Source of the DNA: Pseudomonas neustonica
GTDB taxonomy: Bacteria > Pseudomonadota > Gammaproteobacteria > Pseudomonadales > Pseudomonadaceae
NCBI RefSeq assembly: GCF_003797945.1
Contig: NZ_RKKU01000012.1
Span: 1 to 64,000, forward strand
Direction of reading: 5' to 3'
Length of the DNA: 64,000 nt
The translations under genes and the position numbers were made by a program. Below, piece after piece: positions 55,298 to 64,000 of the stretch (position 1 is its first letter; each line of letters starts with the position of its first letter). The notes under the pieces were generated by a model. The model searched no databases, had not been told where the DNA came from, and was given only the letters and a program-made list of their open reading frames with translations.

Positions 55298-57436
55298 TCA
55301 ACCGCTGATCTCTGCCACCAGCGCGGCGCGTATGCAATGCAGCACCCCTTCGTCTATAGCTTCATCCAGTTCACGCGCCAGGGTACGCACGCCGGGCAAA
55401 TCTTCACCGTCATGATTGAGAAAGGCATCCTGAATGCGCTCGAGCTGAGCCGGGCCGATATCAATAGCCTGCTCCAGCGTCAGATCACCCGTGGCAATCG
55501 CCTGTGCCAACTGGCTGTAAACCTGCCTCAATGGCTTGCCTACCTGCAGCGCGGCCTGCTCTGCACTCATACCCGAGAGTACCAGCGCGTTGATTTCATG
55601 GGCCTGAGCTTTGGCGTCCTGCTCAACCAGCTCGCTACCCGCCCCCGTTTGCTGCAACACCTGCAGGAAGTCCGCGCCATAACGCTCCAGCTTGTGCGAA
55701 CCAATCCCGCTGACCAGCCCCATATCCTGCAACGTATCCGGACGTTGCCGTAGCATATCGACCAAGGTGCTGTCGGGAAAGATGACGTAAGGCGGTACGC
55801 CATGCGCATCGGCCAGCTGCTTGCGCTTGGCACGCAGCGCCTCCCACAGCTCGCGATCAGCGTCGGCAATGACTGCCTTGTTGCCGGGCTTGCCAAGCGG
55901 CGCACTAGTACGCGTCACATCCTTACGCAGTAACAGGGTCTCCTCGCCGCGTAACAAGGGGCGGCAACTATCGGCGAGCCGCAGACTACCAAAGCCGTCC
56001 AGATCGATTTCAACCAGCGCGCGGGCAATCAGCTGGCGGAACACCGAACGCCATTCTGTTTCAGCCAAGGACTTGCCAATACCGTACGTGGAAAGGTGTT
56101 GATGTCCGGAAGTGCGGATTTTTTCGTTATCGCGGCCCAGCAAGATATCGACCAGATGCCCAACCCCGTAGCGCTGGCCGCTGCGGTAGACAGTGGACAA
56201 TGCCATGCGTGCCGGTTCGCTACCGTCCCAGGTAGCGACGGGCTCCTGACAGTTGTCACAATAACCGCAGGGTTTAGCCAGCTCTTCGCCAAAGTAGCCC
56301 AACAACGCCTGACGACGGCAACTGGTCATCTCACAGAGCGCCAGCATGGCGTCCAGCTTATGCCGTTCGATGCGCTTGTGACGCTCATCACCCTCGGAGT
56401 TGGCCATAATCTGATTGAGCATCAGTACATCCTGCAGCCCATAGGCCATCCAGGCATCGGCCGGCAGGCCATCGCGACCACCACGCCCGGTTTCCTGATA
56501 ATAGGCTTCAATACTTTTCGGCAAGTCCAGGTGGGCAACAAAGCGCACGTTGGATTTATCGATACCCATACCAAAAGCAATAGTTGCCACCATGATCAGG
56601 CCTTCCTCATTGAGGAACCGCTTCTGGTGCGTAGCCCTCAGGTCTGGCGGCAAACCAGCATGATACGGGAGCGCCGGCCAGCCTTGATCACTCAACCAGG
56701 CGGCCGTATCTTCAACTTTCTTACGCGACAGGCAATAGACGATGCCCGCATTGCCGCGATGACCACGCAAAAACTGTTGCAACTGCTGACGCGGCTTATC
56801 CTTGGGGACAATACGGTAAAAAATATTGGGTCGGTCGAAGCCCGACATGAAGTGCGCGGCGTCTTCCAGCTTGAGACGCTGTACAATTTCGGCCTGGGTG
56901 CGCTCATCTGCTGTTGCGGTCAGCGCCATGCGCGGCACACCGGGAAACAGCTCGCTCAATTGCCCCAATTGCAGGTATTCCGGGCGGAAGTCATGCCCCC
57001 ACTGCGACACACAGTGGGCTTCATCTATGGCAAACAACGCAATATTCAACGATTGTAAAAAGTTCAGGGTGCGCGCTTTGAGCAAGCGTTCCGGCGCCAT
57101 ATAAAGAAAATCAAGTTCGCCAGCGCGCATCTGGCGCGCAATCTCGCGCTGCTGATCATCGCTCAACGTAGAATTTAAGGCAGCTGCCCGCAGGCCCAGC
57201 TCGGTCAGGGTGGCGACCTGATCTTCCATCAAGGCAATAAGTGGCGAGACCACAATCGTCAAGCCATCACGCAGCAATGCTGGCAGCTGATAGCACAGAG
57301 ACTTGCCGCCACCCGTCGGCATCAGCACCAAGGCATCGCCACCGGTGGCCACCTGATCGATGATATCAGCCTGTTGACCACGGAATTCGCCGTAGCCAAA
57401 AACGTCGCGAAGTTGTTGCAGGGCTTGCTCGCGCAT
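55298..57436 (-). CDS. recQ: ATP-dependent DNA helicase RecQ
   Basis: This 3'-5' helicase acts in RecF-pathway repair and restart of forks, 712 residues. It has Walker A TGGGKS at 41-46, the DEAH box [18 protein letters not shown], helicase motif [14 protein letters not shown], the zinc-binding cysteines in CEMTSCRR...CGYCDNC, the RQC winged helix, and an HRDC domain near 520-590 ([24 protein letters not shown]). About 100 residues follow the HRDC domain, with short helix-turn-helix-like segments. ATG 57436 has AGGAG close upstream; the longer frame adds 20 residues of no similarity. Confidence 0.95.
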   Translation of the reverse strand: MREQALQQLRDVFGYGEFRGQQADIIDQVATGGDALVLMPTGGGKSLCYQLPALLRDGLTIVVSPLIALMEDQVATLTELGLRAAALNSTLSDDQQREIARQMRAGELDFLYMAPERLLKARTLNFLQSLNIALFAIDEAHCVSQWGHDFRPEYLQLGQLSELFPGVPRMALTATADERTQAEIVQRLKLEDAAHFMSGFDRPNIFYRIVPKDKPRQQLQQFLRGHRGNAGIVYCLSRKKVEDTAAWLSDQGWPALPYHAGLPPDLRATHQKRFLNEEGLIMVATIAFGMGIDKSNVRFVAHLDLPKSIEAYYQETGRGGRDGLPADAWMAYGLQDVLMLNQIMANSEGDERHKRIERHKLDAMLALCEMTSCRRQALLGYFGEELAKPCGYCDNCQEPVATWDGSEPARMALSTVYRSGQRYGVGHLVDILLGRDNEKIRTSGHQHLSTYGIGKSLAETEWRSVFRQLIARALVEIDLDGFGSLRLADSCRPLLRGEETLLLRKDVTRTSAPLGKPGNKAVIADADRELWEALRAKRKQLADAHGVPPYVIFPDSTLVDMLRQRPDTLQDMGLVSGIGSHKLERYGADFLQVLQQTGAGSELVEQDAKAQAHEINALVLSGMSAEQAALQVGKPLRQVYSQLAQAIATGDLTLEQAIDIGPAQLERIQDAFLNHDGEDLPGVRTLARELDEAIDEGVLHCIRAALVAEISG

Positions 57437-57546
57437 GAAACTCCTATGCAATTCAGGACCAACTCTTTGGGTCGTCGAGTATAACGTCTTTGGCAATTGT
57501 CCGGGGGCATGCGTAAAATGCCGGAATAATCATAGAGAGGTGTCCC

Positions 57547-58137
57547 ATGTCATTTAATGATCAACTCCAGCGACTACAGCAATTCCTGGACGCCGATGAC
57601 CTGCACGATGAAGCGCTGGACTATATGGCCGCCTGCGGCTACCTGACAGCCCTGTCGGTTAGCCCCGAAGACGTGGCTGAAGACGAGTGGCTGGCTGAGC
57701 TGTTTGCCGAAACCCCAAACTATGCTGACGATCAGCAGAAGACCGATATCGTCAGTACCCTGCGCGAGCTGAAAATCCGCCTGGCGCGTGAACTGGCCAG
57801 CGATGAGGATATGGAGCTGCCCTGCGAACTGAGCCTCGGCGATGAGCCGGACTACTCTGACTTGCGCAGCTGGTGTATCGGTTTCATGGAAGGCGTGTTT
57901 TTGCGCGAGGAAGCCTGGTTCAACAATGACGAAGAACTGGTAAGCGAACTACTGCTGCCCGTGATGGTTGGCTCGGGGCTCTTTGCTGATCAGCCTGAGT
58001 TTATTGAGATTGAAGAAGACCAGGATATGGTCGAAGACATGATGGAGCACATTCCTGGCGTGCTGACTCAGCTTTTCCTGCTGTTCCATGCGCCGGAAGA
58101 AAAGCCCAAACCCGCACTGGTTTCGCCACGCAAGTAA
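57547..58137 (+). CDS. UPF0149/YecA-type protein
   Basis: The acidic, 196-residue, mostly helical protein belongs to the UPF0149 family: DEALDYMAACGYLTALSVSP, then DLRSWCIGFMEGVFLREEAWF and LLPVMVGSGLF, and an acidic stretch FIEIEEDQDMVEDMMEHIP. The function of the family is not known; the SEC-C zinc motif found at the end of E. coli YecA is absent. The SD AGAGAGGTG is at 7 nt. Confidence 0.85.
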   Translation: MSFNDQLQRLQQFLDADDLHDEALDYMAACGYLTALSVSPEDVAEDEWLAELFAETPNYADDQQKTDIVSTLRELKIRLARELASDEDMELPCELSLGDEPDYSDLRSWCIGFMEGVFLREEAWFNNDEELVSELLLPVMVGSGLFADQPEFIEIEEDQDMVEDMMEHIPGVLTQLFLLFHAPEEKPKPALVSPRK

Positions 58138-58148
58138 GCGCTGAGATA

Positions 58149-58185
58149 CTGACTGCGAGCACGCTATAGCAAGGCTCGCAGTCAG
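58149..58185. terminator. 12-bp stem-loop between convergent genes
   Basis: CTGACTGCGAGC (58149-58160) and GCTCGCAGTCAG (58174-58185) are perfect reverse complements around a 13-nt loop. The right arm overlaps the stop codon of the DsbA-like gene. It may end both transcripts, although there is no T-run. Confidence 0.5.
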
Positions 58186-58826
58186 GCTGTAACCACACCC
58201 GCCTTTTGCCCTGCCTCGACCCAACGCGCCAATAAGCCTAAAACCTGATCCGCAGGCTGACAGCCGTTAGCCAAGAGTGCCAACTGCCCTTCTCGCTCGG
58301 CAAGTAAAATCGGCAAACCCGCCATCCCCAGATCAGCTACCCAGGCTACATCGGCCAGGGTCATCTCGCGGGTCTTCTGCTGATCAAACAATTCACCAAA
58401 TTCAGCTGGCGGATAACCAACAGATTCGGCTAATGCCACCAGCACAGCAGCGTGCGTGACGTCCTCAACATCAATATAAAATGCCTGCTGAACTGCGCGC
58501 ACAAAAGGCCAGACCTTAGCTTGGTCCAACTCTCGCGCTACGACCAGGGCCCGACAAGCGGGTTCGGTGTCATAAACGAAGGTGCCGGGAAGCGACTGTG
58601 GATCACCCACTGGCTGGCCTGAATCTTCAGCGACCGCCTGCCAATGCTCAGCCAGCACCGCGCGCGTATGCTCATCCAGTGGCGCGCCGTGGTTGGCCCG
58701 CAAGCCACCTGCGACCAGACGCAATGGCAACAGAGGGTAGGCCTCGGCAATGGCATCAATGACCGGAGCGAAGCCCCAGCACCATGAGCACATGGGGTCC
58801 ATTACATAGATAAGGCGCTGGCTCAT
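58182..58826 (-). CDS. DsbA-family thioredoxin-fold protein
   Basis: The protein has 214 residues and no signal peptide, so it should be cytosolic. The redox motif CSWC is in VMDPMCSWCWGFAPV at the start of the fold, and the cis-proline region is GMAGLPILLAEREGQL. This places it with the DsbA-like/FrnE group rather than periplasmic DsbA. Electron partner and substrate are unknown. It is 33 bp downstream of trhO on the same strand. Confidence 0.88.
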   Translation of the reverse strand: MSQRLIYVMDPMCSWCWGFAPVIDAIAEAYPLLPLRLVAGGLRANHGAPLDEHTRAVLAEHWQAVAEDSGQPVGDPQSLPGTFVYDTEPACRALVVARELDQAKVWPFVRAVQQAFYIDVEDVTHAAVLVALAESVGYPPAEFGELFDQQKTREMTLADVAWVADLGMAGLPILLAEREGQLALLANGCQPADQVLGLLARWVEAGQKAGVVTA

Positions 58827-58859
58827 GAATTACCTCACAGGCGGCGATTGGCGTCGCGG

Positions 58860-59807
58860 TCAGTCTGCCTTGGCGTTAGGCGATGCCAGGTGTTGTGGTT
58901 GACCGATAGGATGCGGCTGATTACGCACTTTGGCCAGTGTAATCTGGCGCTGCCGCTCGATTGCCCGCTGCCGGGTCTTTTCGGGCAGGCTGTCGTAACA
59001 ATGCGGACAACTGATACCTTCCTCGTAGAGCACCGATGCCATGTCTTCTGCCGAGACCGGATGGCGGCAGGCATGGCACTGATCAAAGGAGCCCGGTGCC
59101 AGGTCATGACGCACCGTCACGCGGTTATCGAAGACAAAACACTCGCCATCCCACATCGACTGTTCGGCAGGCACCTCTTCAAAGTACTTGAGAATCCCGC
59201 CCTTGAGATGGAAAACCTCATCAAAACCTTCTTCCAGCATATAGCTGGAGGCTTTTTCACAGCGAATACCGCCGGTACAGAACATCGCAACCTTTTTGTG
59301 TTTGGTCGGATCGTAGTGTGCCTTGACGTACTCGGGAAACTCGCGAAAGGTTTTGGTTTTAGGGTCGACGGCCCCCTGGAAGCTGCCGATGGACACTTCG
59401 TAATCGTTGCGGGTGTCGATCAAGAGTACTTCCGGGTCGCTGATCAAGGCGTTCCAATCCTGCGGCTCGACGTAGGTCCCCACGCGCTTGGTGGGTGAAA
59501 TACCGTCCACGCCGAGAGTAACGATCTCTTTTTTCAGTTTGACCTTGGTGCGATAGAAGGGCATTTCGTCACAGAGCGACTCCTTGTAGTCCAGGTCGCT
59601 CAAACGCGAATCACTGCGCAGCCATGCAAGCACCGCATCCATACCGTCGCGCGGCCCGGCTACCGTGCCGTTGATCCCTTCGCGGGCGAGCAGCAGCGTG
59701 CCTTTCACACCATTGGCCATAAGGGTATCGAGCAGCGGTTGGCGCAAGGCCTGGTAATCTTCCAGCGAGACGAACTTGTAGAGCGCCACAACAACAATTG
59801 CAGACAT
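58860..59807 (-). CDS. trhO: tRNA uridine(34) hydroxylase (rhodanese family)
   Basis: This enzyme (formerly YceA) makes 5-hydroxyuridine at position 34 of tRNA using oxygen. The 315 residues hold an N-terminal RNA-binding-like domain ([14 protein letters not shown] ... [10 protein letters not shown]), a rhodanese domain with the catalytic cysteine in [14 protein letters not shown], and a C-terminal cysteine region ([23 protein letters not shown]) that probably binds zinc. Length and order match TrhO. The SD is GAGG, and about 190 bp without a gene lie upstream, where its promoter must be. Confidence 0.93.
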   Translation of the reverse strand: MSAIVVVALYKFVSLEDYQALRQPLLDTLMANGVKGTLLLAREGINGTVAGPRDGMDAVLAWLRSDSRLSDLDYKESLCDEMPFYRTKVKLKKEIVTLGVDGISPTKRVGTYVEPQDWNALISDPEVLLIDTRNDYEVSIGSFQGAVDPKTKTFREFPEYVKAHYDPTKHKKVAMFCTGGIRCEKASSYMLEEGFDEVFHLKGGILKYFEEVPAEQSMWDGECFVFDNRVTVRHDLAPGSFDQCHACRHPVSAEDMASVLYEEGISCPHCYDSLPEKTRQRAIERQRQITLAKVRNQPHPIGQPQHLASPNAKAD

Positions 59808-59999
59808 GCTTACCTCTTTTATTCAGTTGACGCCCACGTAAAGGGCGCACCTTGGATAGTGCGTTCAGGCATCCAGACAGCTCGAACGCTATTTCGCGCC
59901 GCGGTATTCTAGCAAAGAGCCGCGACCGACAGAACCACTGACGACACGGGATACCTGAATAGACTCAAGCCGCCACAGCAGTCAGCGACCAGTCGCCAG

Positions 60000-60314
60000 C
60001 TACTGGTCCGCCTTACTTCCACCCAGGCAATTCGGTGAAGCTGGGGCCTGTTGGCGTGCCTGCCACTCATCGGATGTATAGGTGTGCAGCGCCAGCGCAT
60101 GGATCTCCTGCATGAGCGGGCCGAGCGCGCGATAAACCGCCTGGTGGCGCTTGACCGCATTCAAGCCACTGAACTCTTCACTTACCAGCACGGCCTTGAA
60201 ATGCGACTCCGAACCCGGCGGTACGCTGTGCATATAACTCTCATTGACCAGTTCGAGATGGCTTGGCGCCAGCGCCTGCAGCGCCCGTTCCAATGCCTGT
60301 TGGGTAGTGCCCAT
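60000..60314 (-). CDS. bolA: BolA-family protein
   Basis: This is a 104-residue KH-like protein, LERALQALAPSHLELVNESYMH, then GSESHFKAVLVSEEFSGLNAVKRHQAVYRAL and IHALALHTYTSDEW. The conserved histidines are the ones BolA proteins use to bind [2Fe-2S] clusters with monothiol glutaredoxins; E. coli BolA also regulates morphology and biofilm genes. ATG 60314 has a perfect GGAGGTGATC SD; the longer frame to 60452 is spurious. It is divergent from fumC. Confidence 0.93.
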   Translation of the reverse strand: MGTTQQALERALQALAPSHLELVNESYMHSVPPGSESHFKAVLVSEEFSGLNAVKRHQAVYRALGPLMQEIHALALHTYTSDEWQARQQAPASPNCLGGSKADQ

Positions 60315-60495
60315 GATCACCTCCGGGGAAAAGCGGGCTGCCATTGTAGCCCAATGCAAATGTACGCGCAGCGAACCACCCGTGCGCGATAGAGTCCAAG
60401 CTGCATAGTCGACAAGCTGTATCACGTGCAGACTATCCTGCAAGGTAACCACACAACAGCCGATCTATTCATTCAAGCAATTCAGGGAAGCCGTT

Positions 60496-61896
60496 ATGCC
60501 GACACGTACCGAAACCGACAGTATGGGCCCCATCGACGTTCCCGCCGAGCGTTACTGGGGCGCACAGACTCAGCGCTCCCTTGCGCATTTCGCTATCGGC
60601 GAAGAACGCATTCCGTTACCGGTAGTACACGCACTGGGTATCATCAAAAAAGCCGCCGCGCGGACCAATTGCCAACTCGGCGAGCTGGATGCAGAGCTGG
60701 CCAGCCTGATCGAACGCGCGGCAGACGAGGTCATCAGCGGCGCGCTGGATCAGCAGTTTCCGCTTTCCGTTTGGCAGACCGGTAGCGGCACACAGAGCAA
60801 CATGAACGCCAACGAGGTGATAGCAAACCGCGCTAACGAAATGGCCGGCCAAGCGCTGGGCAGCAAGCACCCGGTTCATCCGAACGATCAGGTCAACCAG
60901 TCGCAAAGCTCAAATGACACCTTTCCGAGCGCCATGCACATTGCCGCTGCACGGCAAGCGCACGAGCATTTGCTGCCTGCGGCAGCTGCACTGCGCGAGG
61001 CCTTGCAGGCCCAGGCTGACCGGCACGCACAGCTGATCAAAATCGGCCGCACTCACTTGATGGACGCCACACCAGTCACCTTTGGTCAGGAACTATCGGC
61101 TTTCGTCGCCCAGCTCGACATGGGCATACACGCGGTCAAGCAAGCCATGCCTGCGGTACTGGCGTTGGCCCAGGGCGGCACTGCAGTAGGTACCGGGCTT
61201 AATACTCCGCCACGCTTCGCCAATGAATTCGCCCGTGAAGTAGCCGTGCTGACCGGATTGCCGTTCACCAGCGCTGACAACAAATTCGCCGCCCTGGCCG
61301 GGCATGAACCCCTGGTGCAACTGCATGGCGCCTGCAAACAGCTGGCGGTAACCCTGATGAAACTGGCCAATGATCTGCGCCTGCTCGGCAGTGGGCCTCG
61401 TGCTGGTTTTGCCGAAGTGCGCTTGCCCGCCAACGAGCCTGGCAGCTCAATCATGCCGGGTAAGGTCAACCCGACCCAGTGCGAGGCGCTATCAATGGTC
61501 GCGTGTCAGGTAATTGGCAACGACACCACCCTGAGCATCGCCGCCAGCAACGGCCAACTGCAATTGAACGTATTCAAGCCGGTCATCATTCACAACCTGC
61601 TGCAATCAATCCGACTACTGAGCGATGCCTGTAACAGTTTTCGTGAGCACTGCGTTGAAGGCCTGCAGCCGAATGCTGAACGCATGCGAGAGCATCTGGA
61701 TAACAGCCTGATGCTGGTTACCGCCTTGAACCCCGTTATCGGTTACGACAAGGCTGCCGATATCGCCAAGAAGGCTTATAGCGAGGGCACTACGCTCAAG
61801 CAGGCCGCCTTGGCATTGAACTATCTGAGTGAAGACGAGTTCGATGCCGCGGTCAGGCCCGAATTGATGCTCGGTGACCACGCGCCCCAAGCGTGA
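60496..61896 (+). CDS. fumC: Fumarate hydratase class II
   Basis: This iron-independent fumarase interconverts fumarate and malate, 466 residues, tetrameric. The signature [13 protein letters not shown] is present, along with [35 protein letters not shown] and [16 protein letters not shown], the active-site segments from three subunits. [23 protein letters not shown] is the conserved N-terminus, which fixes the start. In pseudomonads fumC is often induced by iron starvation, but I see no clear Fur box upstream. The stop is directly followed by the stop of the convergent transporter gene. Confidence 0.96.
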   Translation: MPTRTETDSMGPIDVPAERYWGAQTQRSLAHFAIGEERIPLPVVHALGIIKKAAARTNCQLGELDAELASLIERAADEVISGALDQQFPLSVWQTGSGTQSNMNANEVIANRANEMAGQALGSKHPVHPNDQVNQSQSSNDTFPSAMHIAAARQAHEHLLPAAAALREALQAQADRHAQLIKIGRTHLMDATPVTFGQELSAFVAQLDMGIHAVKQAMPAVLALAQGGTAVGTGLNTPPRFANEFAREVAVLTGLPFTSADNKFAALAGHEPLVQLHGACKQLAVTLMKLANDLRLLGSGPRAGFAEVRLPANEPGSSIMPGKVNPTQCEALSMVACQVIGNDTTLSIAASNGQLQLNVFKPVIIHNLLQSIRLLSDACNSFREHCVEGLQPNAERMREHLDNSLMLVTALNPVIGYDKAADIAKKAYSEGTTLKQAALALNYLSEDEFDAAVRPELMLGDHAPQA

Positions 61897-62874
61897 TCAG
61901 GGCGCCGGCGGTGGCGTAATGCTCAACCGCCGAAGCCGCCGGTTGCGCAGATTCTGAATCAGGCTGGGTGCCAACGCGATCAACGCAGAGCCTCCCACCA
62001 CCATCAGCGCGCCCAGATAAGCCAGCGAGTTAAGCAACTCAGGCTCGATCACACTCGGCCATAGCATCGAACCCAGCGCGACCAGGGAAAAAGTGAACAA
62101 TGGTGTGGTAGCGACGGTCGCGCTGACCCGCGAGGCTTCCCAGTGCGCCAAAGCTTCGGCAAAGGCGCCATAAGCAACCAGCGTATTGAGGCAGCAGCCC
62201 AGCAACAGCCAACGTTGCAGCGTGGATAACTGCAGTACCTCCAGCGGCGAAGCCAGCGGCCACAAGAGCACCGAGCACGCCAGGTAGATCACCATCATCA
62301 CGGTGACCGACGACCAGATGGTCAGCAACTGTTTCTGTGCCAAACCATACAAAGCCCAGCTGAACGCCGAGGCAATGGCGATCAGAATTCCCGTGGTATA
62401 GCTCGTCATCTGCGTCAGCAGTTCCAGCAAACGCTGATTGAAGAACAGCCCAAAACCCGGAATCAGCACCAGCAGACCTATAAGCTGGCCAATACCAAAA
62501 CGCTCACGGAACACCAGCATACTGCCGAACATCAGCATGATCGGCGCCACCTGAATGATCAACTGCATGGTACCGGGCGTCAGCCGTTGCAGTGCCATCA
62601 CGTAGAGCACGTAATTGCAGGCCAAACCGCCGATCGCGACGATAAGCAAACCGCGATTGCGTGACGACAGCGCCCTGATTGAAGGCAGACGTCGTTTTGC
62701 CGCCAACCAGCAGAACAACACCAGACCGGCGCTAAGAAACCGATACCAGGTCACGGTATAGGGGTCCATGACCTGCAGCACTTCCTTTAGCAAGATGGGT
62801 AGTACGCCCCAGAGCATGGTCGTGGTCAACGTCAATAAAAAACCGTACAGCCAGCGACCGGATGACACATGCAT
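61897..62874 (-). CDS. EamA/DMT-family transporter
   Basis: This 325-residue inner-membrane protein has ten predicted helices in two EamA halves: the first from TMLWGVLPILLKEVL with MDPYTVTWYRFLSAGLVL, the second from ASAFSWALYGLAQKQLL with TPLFTFSLVALGSML. The N-terminus is cytosolic and the C-terminus a basic tail (NLRNRRLRRLS). The substrate is unknown; relatives export amino acids or other metabolites. The start ATG is at 62874. Confidence 0.88.
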   Translation of the reverse strand: MHVSSGRWLYGFLLTLTTTMLWGVLPILLKEVLQVMDPYTVTWYRFLSAGLVLFCWLAAKRRLPSIRALSSRNRGLLIVAIGGLACNYVLYVMALQRLTPGTMQLIIQVAPIMLMFGSMLVFRERFGIGQLIGLLVLIPGFGLFFNQRLLELLTQMTSYTTGILIAIASAFSWALYGLAQKQLLTIWSSVTVMMVIYLACSVLLWPLASPLEVLQLSTLQRWLLLGCCLNTLVAYGAFAEALAHWEASRVSATVATTPLFTFSLVALGSMLWPSVIEPELLNSLAYLGALMVVGGSALIALAPSLIQNLRNRRLRRLSITPPPAP

Positions 62875-62988
62875 GGGGGATAACTCGAATAAAAGTGAGA
62901 ATAAAACACTATTTTAAAACGCGACCGGCAAAGCGAATAGAGACAGCTGCCCCTCTGTTGCAGGGCAAACTGTTATGGTTCTGCAGCA

Positions 62989-63939
62989 TCAGGATACTTC
63001 GACACGGTGCCAGGCCGTGCCGTTCTTGTCAGCCTCAACTCTATAGCGAGCCCAGCGCACGAACTCACTGGCGCGGCAGATGCCGTTACCACCTTCACCC
63101 CGGCCCTTGACGATGCGGTAGCGCACTCGCCCCGCCCGGCCCGGCCTGCGGACCACCTGGAGCACCTCACGGACCGACCAGTTGCTGCCGGGTAATCCGT
63201 TGCTATAGAAATGGCCTTCCGTCAGCTCATCTGCAGTCACGCCCTTGCTTTGTGCGTTAGCGTTAGCCAGCTCAACCAAGCGCAAGAGGTCATCGAATTG
63301 AATGTCCATGAAGGAGTTCATTTGCTTGAGCGCGTGCTCGAAGTCTTCCGGTGCGATGCCCGGTGGACGCGTAACCTCATGCTTAACCAGCGCCAACGGA
63401 TAGCGGCGACTCTCAAACAGGCTGTTGAAACACATGGCCGCACATACGATGATCACGCAATCAAGCAGGATCGGATACAGCACAAAGCCATAGCCAGCAT
63501 CGGCCACCGTTGGACCGCCCAGCACGACTATCATGGCCGTGGCACCGCCAGGCGGATGCAAACAACGTGCATACATCATCACCAGCACACTGCCGCCTAC
63601 CACCAACGCAGCCATCAAGGGCGTGCCCGGCAACCATTGCAGACAGGCAATAGCAAAGATAGCCGACAGCACGTGACCACCGATCACCGGCCAAGGCTGA
63701 GACAAGGCGCCGTGCGGGATGGCAAACACCAGAATCGCACTGGCCCCCATGGAACCGGTAACCCAAAGCGCACCCTCGGCACCAAAGCCAAGATGAGTAG
63801 TCCAATAGATCAGCAACAGGGACACCGTGGTGCCCAATGCCGATATCGCTTTCTCTCGGTGGCTAGTGCTGTCTGCACGCCATCCAATAAACCGAAGGCC
63901 CCGTCTTAGCCACCGCAAGCGAATCACATATGCCCCCAA
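62989..63939 (-). CDS. HPP-family membrane protein with an unusual C-terminal region
   Basis: The 316-residue protein has four or five membrane helices (about 33-175) with the family motif HPPGG at 128-132 (CLHPPGGATAMIVVLGG) and TGSMGASAILVFAIPHGALSQPWP. HPP proteins have been linked to nitrite transport in plants and cyanobacteria; bacterial function is otherwise open. Residues about 180-316 are soluble and are not the CBS pair that often follows; they contain WSVREVLQVVRRPGRAGRVRYR. The start is uncertain: TTG 63939 gives the longest frame, and GTG 63927 with GGGGG upstream would remove four residues. The last 61 bp of the window show nothing. Confidence 0.8.
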   Translation of the reverse strand: MGAYVIRLRWLRRGLRFIGWRADSTSHREKAISALGTTVSLLLIYWTTHLGFGAEGALWVTGSMGASAILVFAIPHGALSQPWPVIGGHVLSAIFAIACLQWLPGTPLMAALVVGGSVLVMMYARCLHPPGGATAMIVVLGGPTVADAGYGFVLYPILLDCVIIVCAAMCFNSLFESRRYPLALVKHEVTRPPGIAPEDFEHALKQMNSFMDIQFDDLLRLVELANANAQSKGVTADELTEGHFYSNGLPGSNWSVREVLQVVRRPGRAGRVRYRIVKGRGEGGNGICRASEFVRWARYRVEADKNGTAWHRVEVS

Positions 63940-64000
63940 CTCAGAATGTCCAACGAACTGCTAGCTATCATACGCTTATGTAGCAGAGCACGTTATAAGC

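Overview
The window comes from a gammaproteobacterium of the Pseudomonas type. The evidence is gene content and order: the fused tyrA-aroA gene inside a gyrA-serC-pheA-hisC-tyrA/aroA-cmk-rpsA run (the 'mixed-function supraoperon' known from Pseudomonas stutzeri and P. aeruginosa), mtnA-mtaD-ubiG-mupP-yciK, a PlpD-type patatin and a MASE2 adenylate cyclase of the CyaB type. As I recall the P. aeruginosa PAO1 map, much of this order resembles the PA3162-PA3217 region. The moderate GC and the small intergenic regions would fit a marine or Halopseudomonas-like lineage, but that is inference.

Layout. 1-721: the 3' end of an IS3-type transposase, then a repeat field (101-bp tandem units and GCTTNNN heptamer arrays) where ihfB would be expected. 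722-11535 (minus): rpsA, cmk, tyrA/aroA, hisC, pheA, serC, gyrA, almost without gaps. 11758-12843 (minus): mtnA. 13017-16467 (plus): mtaD, ubiG, mupP, yciK, overlapping end to end. 16653-17609 (plus): a diguanylate cyclase. 17618-38584 (minus): a two-partner secretion locus consisting of a giant filamentous adhesin of about 6,117 residues (tpsA), its outer-membrane transporter (tpsB) and a SapC-family gene. It sits between two blocks of housekeeping genes and is the main accessory feature. 38699-44201 (minus): rluB, scpB, scpA, trpS, yciO and the PHP-domain nuclease gene rnm. 44369-47590 (plus): yciI, a small coiled-coil membrane protein, and an envelope-stress cluster of the Cpx type (response regulator, Spy/CpxP-like periplasmic protein, histidine kinase) with CpxR-box-like sites before the Spy-like gene. 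47587-49199 (minus): nitroreductase and AraC-type regulator. 49428-52062 (plus): DUF962/Mpo1-like protein, HD-domain protein, adenylate cyclase. 52100-63939: LpxH-like phosphoesterase, PlpD-like patatin autotransporter, RecQ, UPF0149 protein, DsbA-like protein, TrhO, BolA, FumC, an EamA transporter and an HPP-family membrane protein.

How the parts work together. The first 12 kb supplies aromatic amino acid, serine, CMP and ribosome functions, probably from one long transcript fed by gyrA and internal promoters. The second block holds methionine salvage, ubiquinone synthesis and muropeptide recycling. The adhesin locus has its own candidate promoter, a row of A-tracts directly upstream of it, translationally coupled tpsA-tpsB, and a separately promoted sapC with a 22-bp direct repeat in front of it. 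A diguanylate cyclase converges on it, so co-regulation with surface life is conceivable but not shown. The points most worth following are this adhesin system (two repeat architectures, a cysteine-bearing block, the SapC partner) and the GCTTNNN heptamer element, one copy of which forms a predicted mRNA hairpin next to the hisC ribosome binding site. No tRNA, rRNA, CRISPR array or phage was seen.
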